From contig CASHTG010000020.1 in assembly GCA_949357655.1 (NCBI GenBank), forward strand, positions 1,550,001 to 1,614,000: a stretch of 64,000 nucleotides of DNA. The letters are read 5' to 3'. Below are positions 1 to 12,251 of the stretch, piece by piece; positions within the stretch are counted from its first letter, which is position 1; every line of letters starts with the position of its first letter. The notes beneath the pieces are model-generated. The model was not told the origin of the DNA. It saw nothing but the letters and a program-made list of their open reading frames with translations, and ran no database searches. Source of the stretch: Parascedosporium putredinis. Lineage: Eukaryota; Ascomycota; Sordariomycetes; Microascales; Microascaceae. The translations under genes were made by a program, and so were the position numbers.

Positions 1-872
1 TCAGGATTGATTGGCTCGCCAGGGATCGAGGAACACCCATGACACGACGAAATTGGGAAGAAAAAGTGCGTTTTCCGGCGCTAGACCACATGGCAGGCGG
101 AAGCCCCGAATAACTAAGAACGCTGGCGGCATCTCAAATGTTCCTCACAAGGTCACCGCAAGTCCCGAGTTCTTCGCTGCTGCTTGGGGAGTCATGGCTC
201 GAGTTTGGAGTGATCATCTTTGACCTTAGGCAAAAATTCAAAGAAAAAGCTGCACACTGCGGTGGCAGAATTCTACTCTCATCTACGAAGGATTGGAAAA
301 AGAATTCTCTGTAAATCCCCTTCCGAGCTAATTTCACCTTACCTATCCATTGAAAATCCTTCAATGTTCTCGCTTGTATTTTTCTTCTTCTGTGGGCCTT
401 TTGGTTGTGCAGTTTGGTGGCAATACGGGTTTCTTTTTCCCGCACTATTGGTGCTGGGGTAATCCCACTCTCCGCATTCTCCCGCAATTTCCCCAAGGTC
501 CCACCCAAATTGGTCCAACAAAACGAGAGAAATGCCTCGGTTTCCTCTCAAGGGCCGCTCAACTTGGCTTAGTTTCCTGAGAGTCTGCCACACTCTGCGG
601 AGTAAGGCATGGGGAACACAGTCGGCACTGAAAACCGGGAGGAGGTACACCGGGGTAAGGGAACAAACCGGGCTAGGGCCAGAAAGGAGAAAAATAGGAG
701 GGTAAGCAAGGCAAAACATAAAGGCCGTTGTTCCCTCACGACGAAATATTTTCTGTTTCTTTCTTTGTAGCAGGACGTCTCATCAATATCCTTTTGTGTA
801 CGCCTCGCTCCAGTTCGTGCAGCGGACAGACACAGTCGGCAGGTTCTTCTTATTCGCAAGCAACGGGACACC
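1..872. other. intergenic, upstream of the permease gene
   Basis: No reading frame here resembles a known family. The stretch is probably the promoter and 5' leader of the permease starting at 873. I see no RNA gene or repeat. Confidence 0.5.
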
Positions 873-2593
873 ATGAGTCCCCGTACCTCCAACGACCACC
901 AGAATGAGGTGAAGGAGAAGGAGTCGGCCCTCGAGGAGGTTGCCTCGAACCATGAGGGTATCGTGATCGATGACGCGACCCAGAAGAGGATTGTGAGGAA
1001 GATCGATTGGTATCTCATGCCAGTGGTAAGACTAGCCAACCAACCTTTATGTTCCAACTACCAACTTGCACTACTCCCGTGTCAAATTCGTTCCAAATAA
1101 GCTGACCAATCGGTTCGTTTAGCTCTGCTTCACGTATGCGATCCAATACTACGACAAGGCCGTCATTTCACAAGCCGCCATTTTCGGTCTTCGAGATGAC
1201 CTTGATCTGCAGTCCGGCCTCCGCTACTCGTGGGTCGGCCTCGTCTTCTACTTTGGCCACATGGTTGGCATGTACCCTTGCTCTATCCTCGCCCAGCGCT
1301 TCCGACCTAAGAGGGTCTGCTCGATCCTCACTATCGTATGGGGCATCATCGTGCTCCTCACGCCCACCTGCAAGTCTTTCGCTGGTATTCTGGCCAACCG
1401 GTTTTTCCTTGGCCTCGTAGAATCCGGTGTCAGCCCCATCTTCATGCTTGTCGTCGGTCTTTGGTACACGCAGAAGGAGCAGTCCTTCCGCAGTGCCATC
1501 TGGTACTCTTGCAGCGGTGGCAGCATGCTCATCAGCCCCTGATCAGCTACGGTCTCGCGCACATCGCCCCGGGCGTTCTCAACCCCTGGCAATACATGTT
1601 CCTTGTCGCCGGCGCCATCACTTTCCTCTGGGGTGTTGCCCTTTTGTGGATCTTCCCGGACACGCCCCAAAACGCCAAGGGATGGACTGAGGAGGAGAGG
1701 GTCATTCTTCTGGAGAGAGTCAAGCGCGACAACGTGGGTGGCGAGCACCCCAACTTCAAGCTGAACCAGGCTATTGAGGCTGTGTGCGATGTCCAGTTTT
1801 GGGTTCTCTTCGTCATGGCTCTCCTGTCGACCACTGGCGCCGCGGTCATGACCATCTTTTCATCCGTCGTCTTCGCCGGCATGGGTTTCGATGCCTATAC
1901 CTCGATTTTGCTCAACCTCCCCACCGGCGTGATGGCTTTCATCGCCATTCTCGGCTCGGGCTGGCTCGGAAGCACCAAGTTTGGCAGGCTCAACACTCTA
2001 TCCGTGGCTTGCCTTCCAGTCATCCTTGGCTGTGCTCTTTTGTAAGACCCCCTTATTACAAATTCCCTACCTATCTGTATCATTCACTAACAGTTCTCGT
2101 CGCGCAGGTGGAGATTGCCCAACAATATGCGTGCCGGACGCATTGTTGGCTTGTACTTGATCAACTTCTTCTCCTCGGCCTGGATTCAGTGCATCGCCCT
2201 CGGCACCTCGAACGTGGCCGGGTACACGAAGAAGGGTGCCTACGCCGCTGGCGTATGGATTGGGTATTGTGTCGGAAACATTATGGGTCCTCTCCTGTTT
2301 AGCGCGTAAGCCATCCCCTTAGCTCTCCCACGACGGGTCATCATGACCCTTCCCTTCCCGTCTCTGTCCTACTTACTAACACTGTGGATTAGTAAATACG
2401 CACCCCGGTATAACGAGAGTTTCACCGGCATTCTCATCTGCTTCGCGACTCTCTCCGTCATTTCTCTCGGTCTGAGAGTTTTCTCTCCCGGAAGAATAAG
2501 AAGCGGAATGAGAAGTATGGCGTCCCTCAATTCCAACATGGTCTTGAAGATATGACGGACAAGGAGAACAAGTCGTTCCGATGGATCATATAG
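873..2593 (+). CDS. Dal5/Tna1-type MFS anion:cation symporter (frameshifted)
   Basis: Probable plasma-membrane permease of the allantoate/nicotinate (Dal5, Tna1) group, importing a small organic anion by proton symport. Exons fit 873-1025, 1123-2041, 2108-2305 and 2393-2593. The cytosolic N-terminus ends in IVRKIDWYLMPV, followed by CFTYAIQYYDKAV, the usual start of this family. About twelve hydrophobic segments follow, with WYTQKEQ and YSCSGGSM in the middle loops. Two one-base gaps break the frame: in a CCCC run near 1538 (SMLISP then LISYGLAHI) and near 2488, after which the expected charged tail KKRNEKYGVPQFQHGLEDM is read. With both repaired the protein is 490 aa, normal for the family. 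Substrate unknown. The breaks may be assembly errors or a recent pseudogene. Confidence 0.82.
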
Positions 2594-4121
2594 AGAGGCA
2601 TTGGGTAAAATTAGTGCGCTTATTTAGGTTTGGTTAACTCATGAAATTCACATTTTTCTTCATCTGAACAAACGCTCCGCGGCCCCAATTTTTGTCACGT
2701 GTTGTCAATGCATCCATGAAATGTCTCATCGCCACATGCACTCAGAATTGCTTGCCCAGCCCAGCCGTCTTCTCACCGGCCTGATGGTAGCCATCTTTTC
2801 TCAGGATACGCTTCGTGGGTTGGCCTTGGGAGTTGCACCGAAATAGGAAAGGGTGAGGAGTAGTTGTGTGGTGCTTAAAGATAGCTCTAAGGGATTGCTA
2901 AGGGCCCTGATCCACACATGACTTATGAGATTGCTAACGCAATTCCATCACTACTCTTTCCGGGAACTAGCAGCCCTGTGGGTGACAAAAGATGGAGAGG
3001 TAAGGCTCCCGAGGCGAGGATGAAAGGGAACGATATCAGGGTCTATGGCGTGGGGGCCGGGCAAGGGTTCGTTTTCTAGTTTGCGTTGCCGGTTCATAAG
3101 TGCGTGTCTTGTCTCAGAGCTTATCTGTATCATGATGTGGCGGTCAGGAATCCTCCGACTACAAGGTTTTGGGCGTACACGGATAAAAACTTACTGAAGA
3201 AGTCTTCCCTGTTCCTCAAATCTGGGGCTTTTTATTCGAGGCAATTTGCTGGCGTTCAAGCCGGGTAGGCAAGGTAGTGACGTCAATTTCTAAGAGCGAG
3301 CGTAAAGGCTAGTCATGGTTTGCACTTGTTCCCCTTCCCGAGGGTAGTAAAGGACCTGGCATACCAACCTTAATCTCATAGTACCCGCTATCTTTTGCAT
3401 CCGAAGTAGGCCTCGTGTTTCAGTCCCTGATGTCTAGATCAGGCCCTTATGGCCGTATACGCCGTGAGTGGAGAATCATGTCTACAAAGGCTGGCTTGAG
3501 GTAATGAAGAACTGTTACAAGTCGGCGAGTACACGAGAATAGACTCCATGAGACTTATTCGGATCGCATGTACGTGGTGCCCCTGCCCAAAGGGTCAAGA
3601 CTAGGGTCCGTTTTAGATTAAGGCGGACCCTCACGGCTAGCTAATTCGCCCAGTACGCAAGTTCACAGTGACTGCCAGAAAATGCCCACGTGCGGCTCTC
3701 CCCGCGAGTGTCCTTGCCAGGTCAACATATCTAGAGGCTGGAGTAAGAGAGTTCATGACGTTCATATTTGGTTGGCCCTAGATCTGCATCTTTCCGCGTG
3801 CCAAACATTGTGCCTTGGGCTACGAGAGAACCAAGCTATGGCGAAGTCTAATCGTTGCTGGTTCATGACTTTACTTTGAGTGACTATTCTCTCTCTAAGG
3901 AGCTACGCCGATGAGATCATGACGACTGAATCCTTGCCTTTAAGTTACGTGCCTTGGTTTATCGTTGTCATATCGACAGCATTTAACGGTCCCAGGGTCC
4001 CACATGGTTTGCACATTCTACTTCTTCTCATCAATCGCATCCCCTCACCCTTGTCTATCAGGTCCCAAGCCTATCTCACCTCGTTCTTGCTTAAGTTCAC
4101 TAAGATAATCTATCCTACACC
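2594..4121. other. intergenic, nothing recognised
   Basis: About 1.5 kb between the permease and glycogen synthase genes. Only short unsupported reading frames and no clear repeat. It presumably holds the terminator of the first gene and the promoter of the second. Confidence 0.4.
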
Positions 4122-6519
4122 ATGGAAATTCGCGATATGAATGATATCGAGGCTGCCCCGATACGCAGTGCTCAAGACCATCTGCTTGTGGAGTTCTGCT
4201 CTGAACTTGGCCGCCAAGGTATTTCCCCTACTTATCCTCCCTTGAAAGGTTCGAAGGATATCGGCATGACTGCGAGCCCTCACTTACACATCGCTCATAG
4301 TGGGCGGTATATACACTGTCATCAAGTCCAAAGCGCCCTTTACCAAGCGACAATACGGGGATAAGTATCTTCTGGTTGGTCCCTTGGTCCGCCAGTCGGT
4401 ATGATGTTCTCAGGTCAGGAGGCTTTGGGATATTCTGTTGATATGTGCTCTTATAGGCGTCTCTCGAGGTCGTTCCTCTCCCTCCCTCGACTCCTGAGCT
4501 GGCAACTGCCATTGAAAATCTAAAACGGCGTGGAGTCGATACACTGTATGGTCGATGGCAGGTGGAGGGCTCACCTCGGGTGCTTCTCATTGATACTGTC
4601 TCGAATGCTCAGCATTTGGAGACCTGGAAGGCTGATTTTGCACGACGCCTCTGCATCTCGCCTCCTCTGCCAGAAGGAGACGTCTTAATTGACGAGTCAA
4701 TTGCCTTTGGATACTTGTCATATTGGTTTTTGGAAGAGGTAGGCGACGCTGGTTGAACTCCGAGTTGGCAATCGTGATGGATGCTAACACGTGTGTTCCT
4801 CCATATTAGTTGGTCAAGGCAGAACAGAACAAAGTCATCTTGGCCCATTTCCATGAATGGCCGGCTGGCCTAGCCCTACCTCTCATCCAGCAGAACAAAC
4901 TTGACGTCGTCTCAATATTTACAGCACACGCTACTGTTTTGGGAAGGGAACTCTGCAAGGCCGGCACGGACTGGTACGACATCCTTGACACCCTCGACGT
5001 CGATCGAGAAGCGAAGGGGATCGAACATTTCCATTGGCATTGCCTTGAGAGAGCGGCTGCCCATGCCGCCGATATATTCACGACAGTCTCCGACATCACG
5101 GCGCAAGAGAGCGAATTTCTCCTGCAAAGAAAGCCACACTGGATCTTGCCCAATGGACTTAATGTCAGTCAAATGATTGCTTTCAACGAGGCCGAAAACC
5201 TGCGGAGATCGTCGTCGAAGCGCAAATTGGAAGACTTTGTGCGCAGTCATTTTTATGGTCATCTTGATTTCGATTTAGAAGACACTCTTTTCTTCTTTAC
5301 TGCGGGACGATACGAATTTCGAAACAAAGGCGCCGACCTGTACATTGACTCGCTGGCACTCTTAAACAACCGACTCAAAGCTCAGGAAAGCGCTACAACC
5401 GTTGTGGCTTTCATCATCATGCCAGCTAAGAGTACATCCATCACGACGGAAACGCTTAAAGGAAAAGCTGCTGTTAAATCGCTAAAAGATTATATCACGG
5501 ATATGAATCGGAGCCTTGGTGCCAAGCTCCTTGAGAAAAGCTTAAGCTGGAAAGAAGGCGATGCCCTGCCAACGAAACTCAATCTAGTCACAGAGGAGGA
5601 GAATATCGATCTCCAAAGGCACCTTCAAGCCATGCAGAGGCACGACATGCCTTCTGTCTGCACTCACAATCTGGTCGAGGCGGATAGCGATCCCATACTG
5701 AAACGGCTCGCCGAGGCTGGGCTACAAAACCAGTCCACTGACAGGGTAAAAGTCATCTTCTTTCCTAGCTTCTTGAACCCGTCCGATCCGGTGCTTCCGA
5801 TGAACTATTATGAATTCATCCGGGGCATTCACTTGGGGGTTTTCCCATCCGTCTACGAGCCGTGGGGCTATACCGCCGCGGAGTGTGTTGCGATGGGGAT
5901 ACCCAGCATCACCTCTAATGTCACCGGCTTTGGGTTGTATATGGAACAATTACTTGGCGAATCGACCGTCGATCACGGGGTGTATATTGTGGACCGCCGA
6001 ACCCAGAGCTTCGAGAAGGCCGTCTCACAGACCTCGGACTTTATGCACGAACTCTGTAGCATGACGCCCCGAGAACGGAAAGCGCTTCGCCATTACACGG
6101 AGGAGCTAAGTGAAGTTCTCGACTGGGAGCATATGGATCTTGAATATCACAAAGCGAGACGTTTTGCCCTTCGCTCTATATATCCAGATCAGATTTCGGA
6201 AGAGGAGGATGAGGACACCGCTTGGCCCGGGAGGATTCCGAACTCGTGGCAAAACTCAAGGTACCCCTCGGATTCATCGTCGCCTTCCCGGTCCAGCCGG
6301 AGATCCTCGTCCATGTTTTCGGCATCTCCCGCAAGCTATTCACGCAGGACTTCGTCCTCCTTTTCGTCACTTTCGCTGGGGATGCCGAATACCTGTCGAT
6401 GTGGCGATGTCACTAAAGGTGCTTCCCCAGTGAGATCGCCTCCCATGCAGTGGCAGAGCTCGGCAGCCCCTTTGGCAGACATCACCCCAGCCTCATCGGC
6501 AGGAATGTGTTCGAAATAA
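4122..6519 (+). CDS. glycogen synthase (GT3), divergent paralogue
   Basis: Cytosolic UDP-glucose:glycogen glucosyltransferase that extends alpha-1,4-glucan chains. Exons 4122-4218, 4301-4398, 4457-4738 and 4810-6519 join without a break to 728 aa. The N-terminal donor loop VGGIYTVIKSKAP spans the first intron. Next come GRWQVEGSPRVLLIDT, HFHEWPAG, AGRYEFRNKGADLYIDSL and, near residue 560, FPSVYEPWGYTAAECVAMG with the two catalytic glutamates of family GT3. The arginine cluster for glucose-6-phosphate control is partly kept (KARRFALRS). The C-terminus is a serine/arginine-rich tail typical of phospho-regulated fungal enzymes. It differs in many otherwise conserved positions from the housekeeping enzyme, so I infer a second paralogue. 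One of few genes here without a frameshift. Confidence 0.93.
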
Positions 6520-6751
6520 GGGATTTTATTAGAGGGGATAGAACTCAATCAAATGCATGATATGTTGGGGTAATGCTTTTATACTAGGCTTTTTAATGAA
6601 TTAATTAATTACACATGCATCAGCGAGGCACGTCCATGCAACCCACCCAGTCGTTATTCGTTAGTTGAAAATAAACTCCACCTACCTCGGCCGTTGTCTC
6701 AGTGTCGTTTACCTCGAATTCTAGAAACATTGGAAACTTCACGAGCAAGAC

Positions 6752-8437
6752 CTATTCTGAGTAGGGACTCTTCTCCCTCAGCCTCGGGCCAAACTTCCAG
6801 AGCAACAGGGGTGCCGGTGTTAGGACCGTGGCTATACACCCCAGCAGCGTCAACGCCCAATGAACACCGATACCCTCGTACATTGGCCTTGACGCGATTG
6901 ACATACTACCCGCCACCAAGTACCGAACCGTCGTGATACTAGCCAAAGCGATGGCGGAGTGCTCCCCATAGCTGTCAATGATGTACTCGTAAGCACTGAC
7001 ATATATCGCAATTAGAGCGACACCGAAGCCAAAACAGGCACCAAGACCAGACCAAATGGAGATGGAGGAGTAATTTGTCCACCCGAGCCAAAAAGACACA
7101 CGGGCAGCAATGGGGCCGTGAATATTGCAGGCCAGAGTCTAAACTCGGGCTCAAGAGAGGCTCGGCGAACGTAGTTCGTATGCCTACGAGCGAATCCATA
7201 TAGAATAGGAGAACATAGTGGAAATGCGGTGGCGCCCGCAGCAACCGCGGCAAAGCAGGAACCGGTCAATTCGGGGGACAGGTGATATGTTTCTTTGAAA
7301 ATGTAGTCGAAGCCGGACTGGAAAGTAAAGAGCAAAACGTATAGCAAGACCAAATAGGTCCCTAGAACAATGATGGGGGGCTCAGTCCTGAAAAATGAGA
7401 GGGGCATGGGCAATGTCTCTTTTAGCCGTGCAAATAGAGACTGTTTCTGAGAATATTTCGACGTGTACCGTGTGTCTCCTGTAACCCTGCGCAGCTCCTT
7501 GGCCTTCCAGTCTAAGAGAAGAGGGAGGTATGTTTCAGGGAGGAAGAAAAACGCCACCAGGAATGCGAAACCGGATATAATTAGGGTTATCCAGTGAGTC
7601 CAGCGCCAGCCAAGATGCGGATTCGAGACGAGCCAGCCGCCCGCAATTGGGGCGATTACGGGCGCTGTTGAGAAATGAAAATTAGCGAACTGTTTCATTG
7701 GCCTGGGGTAAATTTGCACAAGCTCTTACACGCGACGTTGGCCCAGGCAATGATAGGAAATGCCCACGCCCTTTTCACCGGGTGGAATTGGTCCTTACGC
7801 TAGCCCCGTTGATCCCCAACGTGGCGCTAGAGAAGAGCCCGACAAAATATCGGCAGACGACTTGGCCTCCAAAGGATGGGGTGAGAGCAGTCCCAAGGAC
7901 GAAGCAAAGATAGCAAAACGTCGATACAAGATACGTTGGGTTCCTTCCAACTGACTCCGAGAGCGGACCAGCGAAAATAGCACCGCTTCCGACACCAAAC
8001 AGGTACATGGCGGTCGAGAGACTCTGGGCAACCTTGCTCACCCCGAACTCCTCGCTCGCCTTGGAGTTGGCCATGGAATCCGCCGCGCCTGCCCATCCCT
8101 GAACAAATATCAGCAACGATAATATCGCGATGTTTTTGCAGCGATGGGCCAAGGGCCAATTTCGCGGATCGAACGGGTCTGCCTCCCCGGTTGTATGGAC
8201 CACTATCTTTTCATCACCATGACTTTCGGACTTTTGCTGGCGACATGGTTGTGAGCCCACTTGACTGTTAGTATCCGGCACGTCTGAGCTGTTTGACATC
8301 GCGTGCGCGGATGGAGGCCCTCGGGCTCGTGTTGATTCATCGTCTTTGAATTTCTCGCCCTTTTCGAACGACGTGGGATTCGCGTATTGGGCTCGGACGG
8401 ACTGCCGAATGTTTCGGCGCTGAATGAGAGACCACAT
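6752..8437 (-). CDS. DHA1-family MFS drug/polyamine-type transporter (frameshifted)
   Basis: Predicted twelve-helix plasma-membrane proton antiporter of the fungal DHA1 group (FLR1/TPO-like). After a hydrophilic N-terminus comes FDPRNWPLAHR, the family's entry to helix 1. Loop motif GPLSESVGRNP follows, then HPVKRAWAFPIIAWAN and the antiporter motif APIAGGWL. One intron fits 7665-7729. Single-base gaps near 7788 (GG run) and 7088 (T run) divide the frame; repaired length is 540 aa from 8437, or 494 aa if the methionine at 8299 starts. The later start trims an odd leader, and I cannot choose between them. Substrate unknown; the gene is isolated and transcribed towards glycogen synthase. Confidence 0.82.
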
Positions 8438-11400
8438 TGCAATAGAGTTTTGCCCGATGGGTCCATAGAATGTGGTGCATCTCGCGAGTAGAGATGCTTA
8501 CATGTATTTTAAAGTTTTCTGCTGCTCTTTATTCAAACTGGGTTTTTTCCAACCCTTCGCGCTGGGCCAAGCCCTGTTCATTACTTGACGTCACAATCTT
8601 CGCTTCGCTAATCACGGGTCGTGAGAACTGCTGCGCGTTTTTGGGCCTAGCATTACACAGGAAACTAACCCGGGTTTAAGGGCATTGATGTGACGACATT
8701 ATTGCGGCTCCCTCGCACTAAGCGACGCACAATCAATCCACGCGGATTGCGCGCTTGTGGTAGAAAGAATTCATTCGAAGTCAGGTCTGATAAATATCTT
8801 GCCCATGAGATCAATCGTGATCGGGCAACGACTTTGTGGTTTGAAATGCTATTCGTCAACTTGTGACTTATTATGAAAATGAGCAGTTCCATTTCGTATT
8901 TGACCTCTAACTCGCTCCTGCGAGCGTTAGGTCGCTCCCAGCGCCCACTTTGACTTACACGGAGAATAAAAGCAAGCTGTCTTGTCTGGATATACTGCGT
9001 TGCTGCTGCCCAGGATGTGAGTGAGCGTTTAGCAGACCATTACCAGAAATATTCTTGGTGCAATTCTCACAGCGGGTGATCAGAGCGTTATAGCAAAAGA
9101 AGCCAACTAGGCTCGCGTACTCAGTCTTTTCTTCGTTCCACAGACCCATCAATTGATGTGCACCTCCCTGAAAAGAATAAGAGTTCAAGGCGTGTGCACC
9201 CGCAAAATCTTGCCTCGGTATTCCGGGTAGTAGTTGAGCTTCTTCTATCGATGCATGTAGCACTGGAAGGGAAAATCTGTGACCATGAAGACAAGATAAT
9301 TGGTTACACTATCTCAAAGCTCCAGATCACGTCGCCCAATAGTCAGGAACCGCCCGCCCTGAATTCTCGGCGGAGTGCTCCATATCAGAAGGCTCGCTCG
9401 GAGACTACGACATCAATGTAAAATTACGATATACATATAAAATGAGAATTAAATGGATCAAGAACGATGTACCAAGCGAGCTTGATTCTAAGCGAAAAGA
9501 AGATGACATGACCTTCTTCAGATAAAAATTGTCGAGCTGCTTGCACCATTGTTAACGGCATATACTCACTTCGGAGAGGATGCTCTGTAGCTCTTGACGC
9601 TGAGAGTGGGGCGCAAAATATGTAACATATCATGGGCATTGAACCGTATGAGCCTAACTTTCATCATGAATTCAGAGAGGTAACCGGGGTGATATGGTCC
9701 GATCAGTTCGCCTCCAGATAGCAAGGGACTTGCAGGGTTGGGGATTCGGCCTGGTCTGACATCCTTCCTCCGATCCACGAGGACCCTGACCCAAGAAAAG
9801 TTGGAAAACGGCCAAACTGCCCATCGTGTGAGTTTGAGGATCCTTAAGTTCGATTCTTTCCAAATTTTGGTTTCCAGGCCCTCTCAGCTTCCCATGCTAA
9901 GTGGAAGGAGAAGCTGACGGTATAACTGAAGGAACAATAGGATAAATTCTATTTGCCACCGAAATTCCAGGAATCGCAAAGCCCTGTCCAAGTTTGAAGG
10001 AGTAAGGCCCGCATGGTTGGTGAATGGAATTTAGACAAAGAGCATTGTCTCGAAGAACCCTGAGATTGGAGCCCCTGGACCCTGGTCTGCATTGACCCGA
10101 TTGATCGTCATCCTAATCGCAGGGCTCGAGTTTTGTGTTGAGGTCTATGCAAATCCAAAGTTACTCCTTGATTGCCGGTCCCGGGTGATATCGGCTGGCC
10201 CCTGCAAATCTTTTCCGGGGGCTATCCCTGCCCGACAACGAAACCGATATTGGATCGGATGAGCACAGGTAGCTATTTTTATTCATGCTCCACTCTGGTA
10301 ACCTCCAAGTTGTCATTTTCTCGAATCACGCTTATCGTGCCGTGAGCACAACGACAACATACCAAAAATTCCGCAGCTTGGGCAAGGCTTGATTCCGCAA
10401 ACGGCCGAGAAAGAATGGGCCGCTATAGATGCAATGCAATGTATATAACATGGGCTACTCGCGTTGCGTGGGGAATCAGTTGATATCATCGCCGGCTGAC
10501 CGGCATTGTTGAGTCCACCCAAGATCCGGCTGTACTTGATGAGAGTGCATGCTGGCTATCCGTTGTACCCGCCGGGCATTCGTCCCTCTTGATCGTACTC
10601 CTCAATCTTTGTGGCAAGCTGCACCTTGCTCGGGGAAAGGGCAAGGCTATTGTGCGACCGACCCACCCCCATGCCAGAGTTTTCTTCCTTCCCGGTGAAT
10701 GACAGGTTAACAATAGCGTACCGGTCCCGGCATGGCGGTAACCCCGCCTAGCGGAAGCAACGGTGATTGGAAGTGCGGCAATTCCCATGCTCACTTGGGC
10801 AAGCTGAATTACGTGGCTTCGCAAGGAACGATCATTAATCGCAGCTGCCGAGCCGGGGGACCAGGCTAACGTCGACGGGGAAAAGAAAAATGCAGTATCA
10901 CCTGCATGTTTTCGATAGTTCCAATGCTATTTGAGCCACTTAACATGCTGTGCCGCCCCCCTCGATTCTTTCAAAGTATGACAAGTGTGAAAGCTGGCTC
11001 GAAAATAGGTGATGGTCCAGAGCCTGATGGCCCTGACCCGAAATCCATGGTCAAAATCGCGGGCGCCTGCTTAATTATATTGTGCTCATAGCATTACATC
11101 TTGCTGCCAACGGAAACTCTAGAACGTGCTGCCAATCAATGCCGTCGGGCGGTATCTGAGCCGTATCGGGCAATCAGGTTTCCTTGCAAGATCCCCTCTC
11201 CTTTCAAGGTGGCATGGCACCGTGTTCTTCCACCAACGGGAGACGACGAGAAAGAGCTAGTGATGGAGGAGCCTGATTCCGATCCTGAGGGAGCGCGATG
11301 TCGGGAGAAACGAGGCGGTAAAGAGGGCGAAGCTTGTCGCTTTCATAAATACCTTCGCTAGTGCGATCGCATAGCCCTCGTCGCTAGATCACCATTGATT

Positions 11401-12251
11401 ATATAATCTGGCTATCTCAGGTGGGATTTGAGGCGGGGATTGGTCTTCGTGATGGGGTTTAAACCTGCACAGGCAGGTGGACCCAAAAATCCTCCTTTGA
11501 CACCAAAATAATGATACCTCATTGATCCTCCCAATGTAGCGAGGTACTCTCAGTCTCTGGCCACTACATGTACCAACTTTCGGTCGATTCGTCGCCCTTG
11601 CCCAACCCCCAAAGATCTCGATCCTCTATACATTGAACATCTTGAAACGAGCGATGAAGGTGGATGAAATAGTCTAGAGTAATGCGATCAGGAGTTAGTT
11701 TAGCCGGGCGCACATTCTCTTTTGGAACCAGGCCGACTGCCACGCTGTTCAAACTGCCTGCCCTCGAAAAATATCGTCGGAAAGGAAAAAAAAAAAGCTT
11801 CCTTCTTGTTGAATACAGGTTACATCTATGCAGGGCAAAATCGTCTGGCTTCAGTTTTGCACGTGTTTCGGGGGAATATCATCGTCTGCAAGATGATGTG
11901 TTGGTGCTGAAGTAATTGGGTCGTTTCCGACGTGGGAGGTCAGACGACCGTTACATCGGGTTGGTGGCTTGCTCAGCCTGGCAGGGATTCCGGAGCCCGA
12001 AACGCGGGAAATCAACAGGGGTCGGGGAAGGCATCAACAGATCCGCCCCAAAGCTGCACGAGCTGAGCTTCCGAGACCCGAACCTGGAGATGCGTGCTGC
12101 TCTTGCCCACTGATATGATATTCCTCGTCAAGAATACCCTTTGATCACCCCCTCCGTCTATCACAAGACTTTTGAGATATTCCAAAGTGGATTCGACTCC
12201 AACCCAGGAACGTAATATTTAGACTTTGGTGCGGGACGACGTTCATGCAAA
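8438..12251. other. long intergenic stretch without recognised gene
   Basis: About 3.8 kb with ordinary base composition but no frame over 115 codons that resembles a protein family. It contains none of the AT-rich decay seen near 57 kb. It may hold divergent promoters for both flanking genes and perhaps non-coding transcripts; nothing specific can be supported. Confidence 0.4.

Noticed and set aside
134..1057. Long minus-strand frames before and across the first permease exon
   Set aside because: Composition is unlike proteins, they match no family and they overlap the permease exon antisense.
8955..9263. 102-codon minus-strand frame in the long gap
   Set aside because: No family resemblance and no continuation in neighbouring frames.
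10486..10824. 112-codon minus-strand frame
   Set aside because: No recognisable motif, low-complexity arginine/serine pattern and no intron or promoter support.
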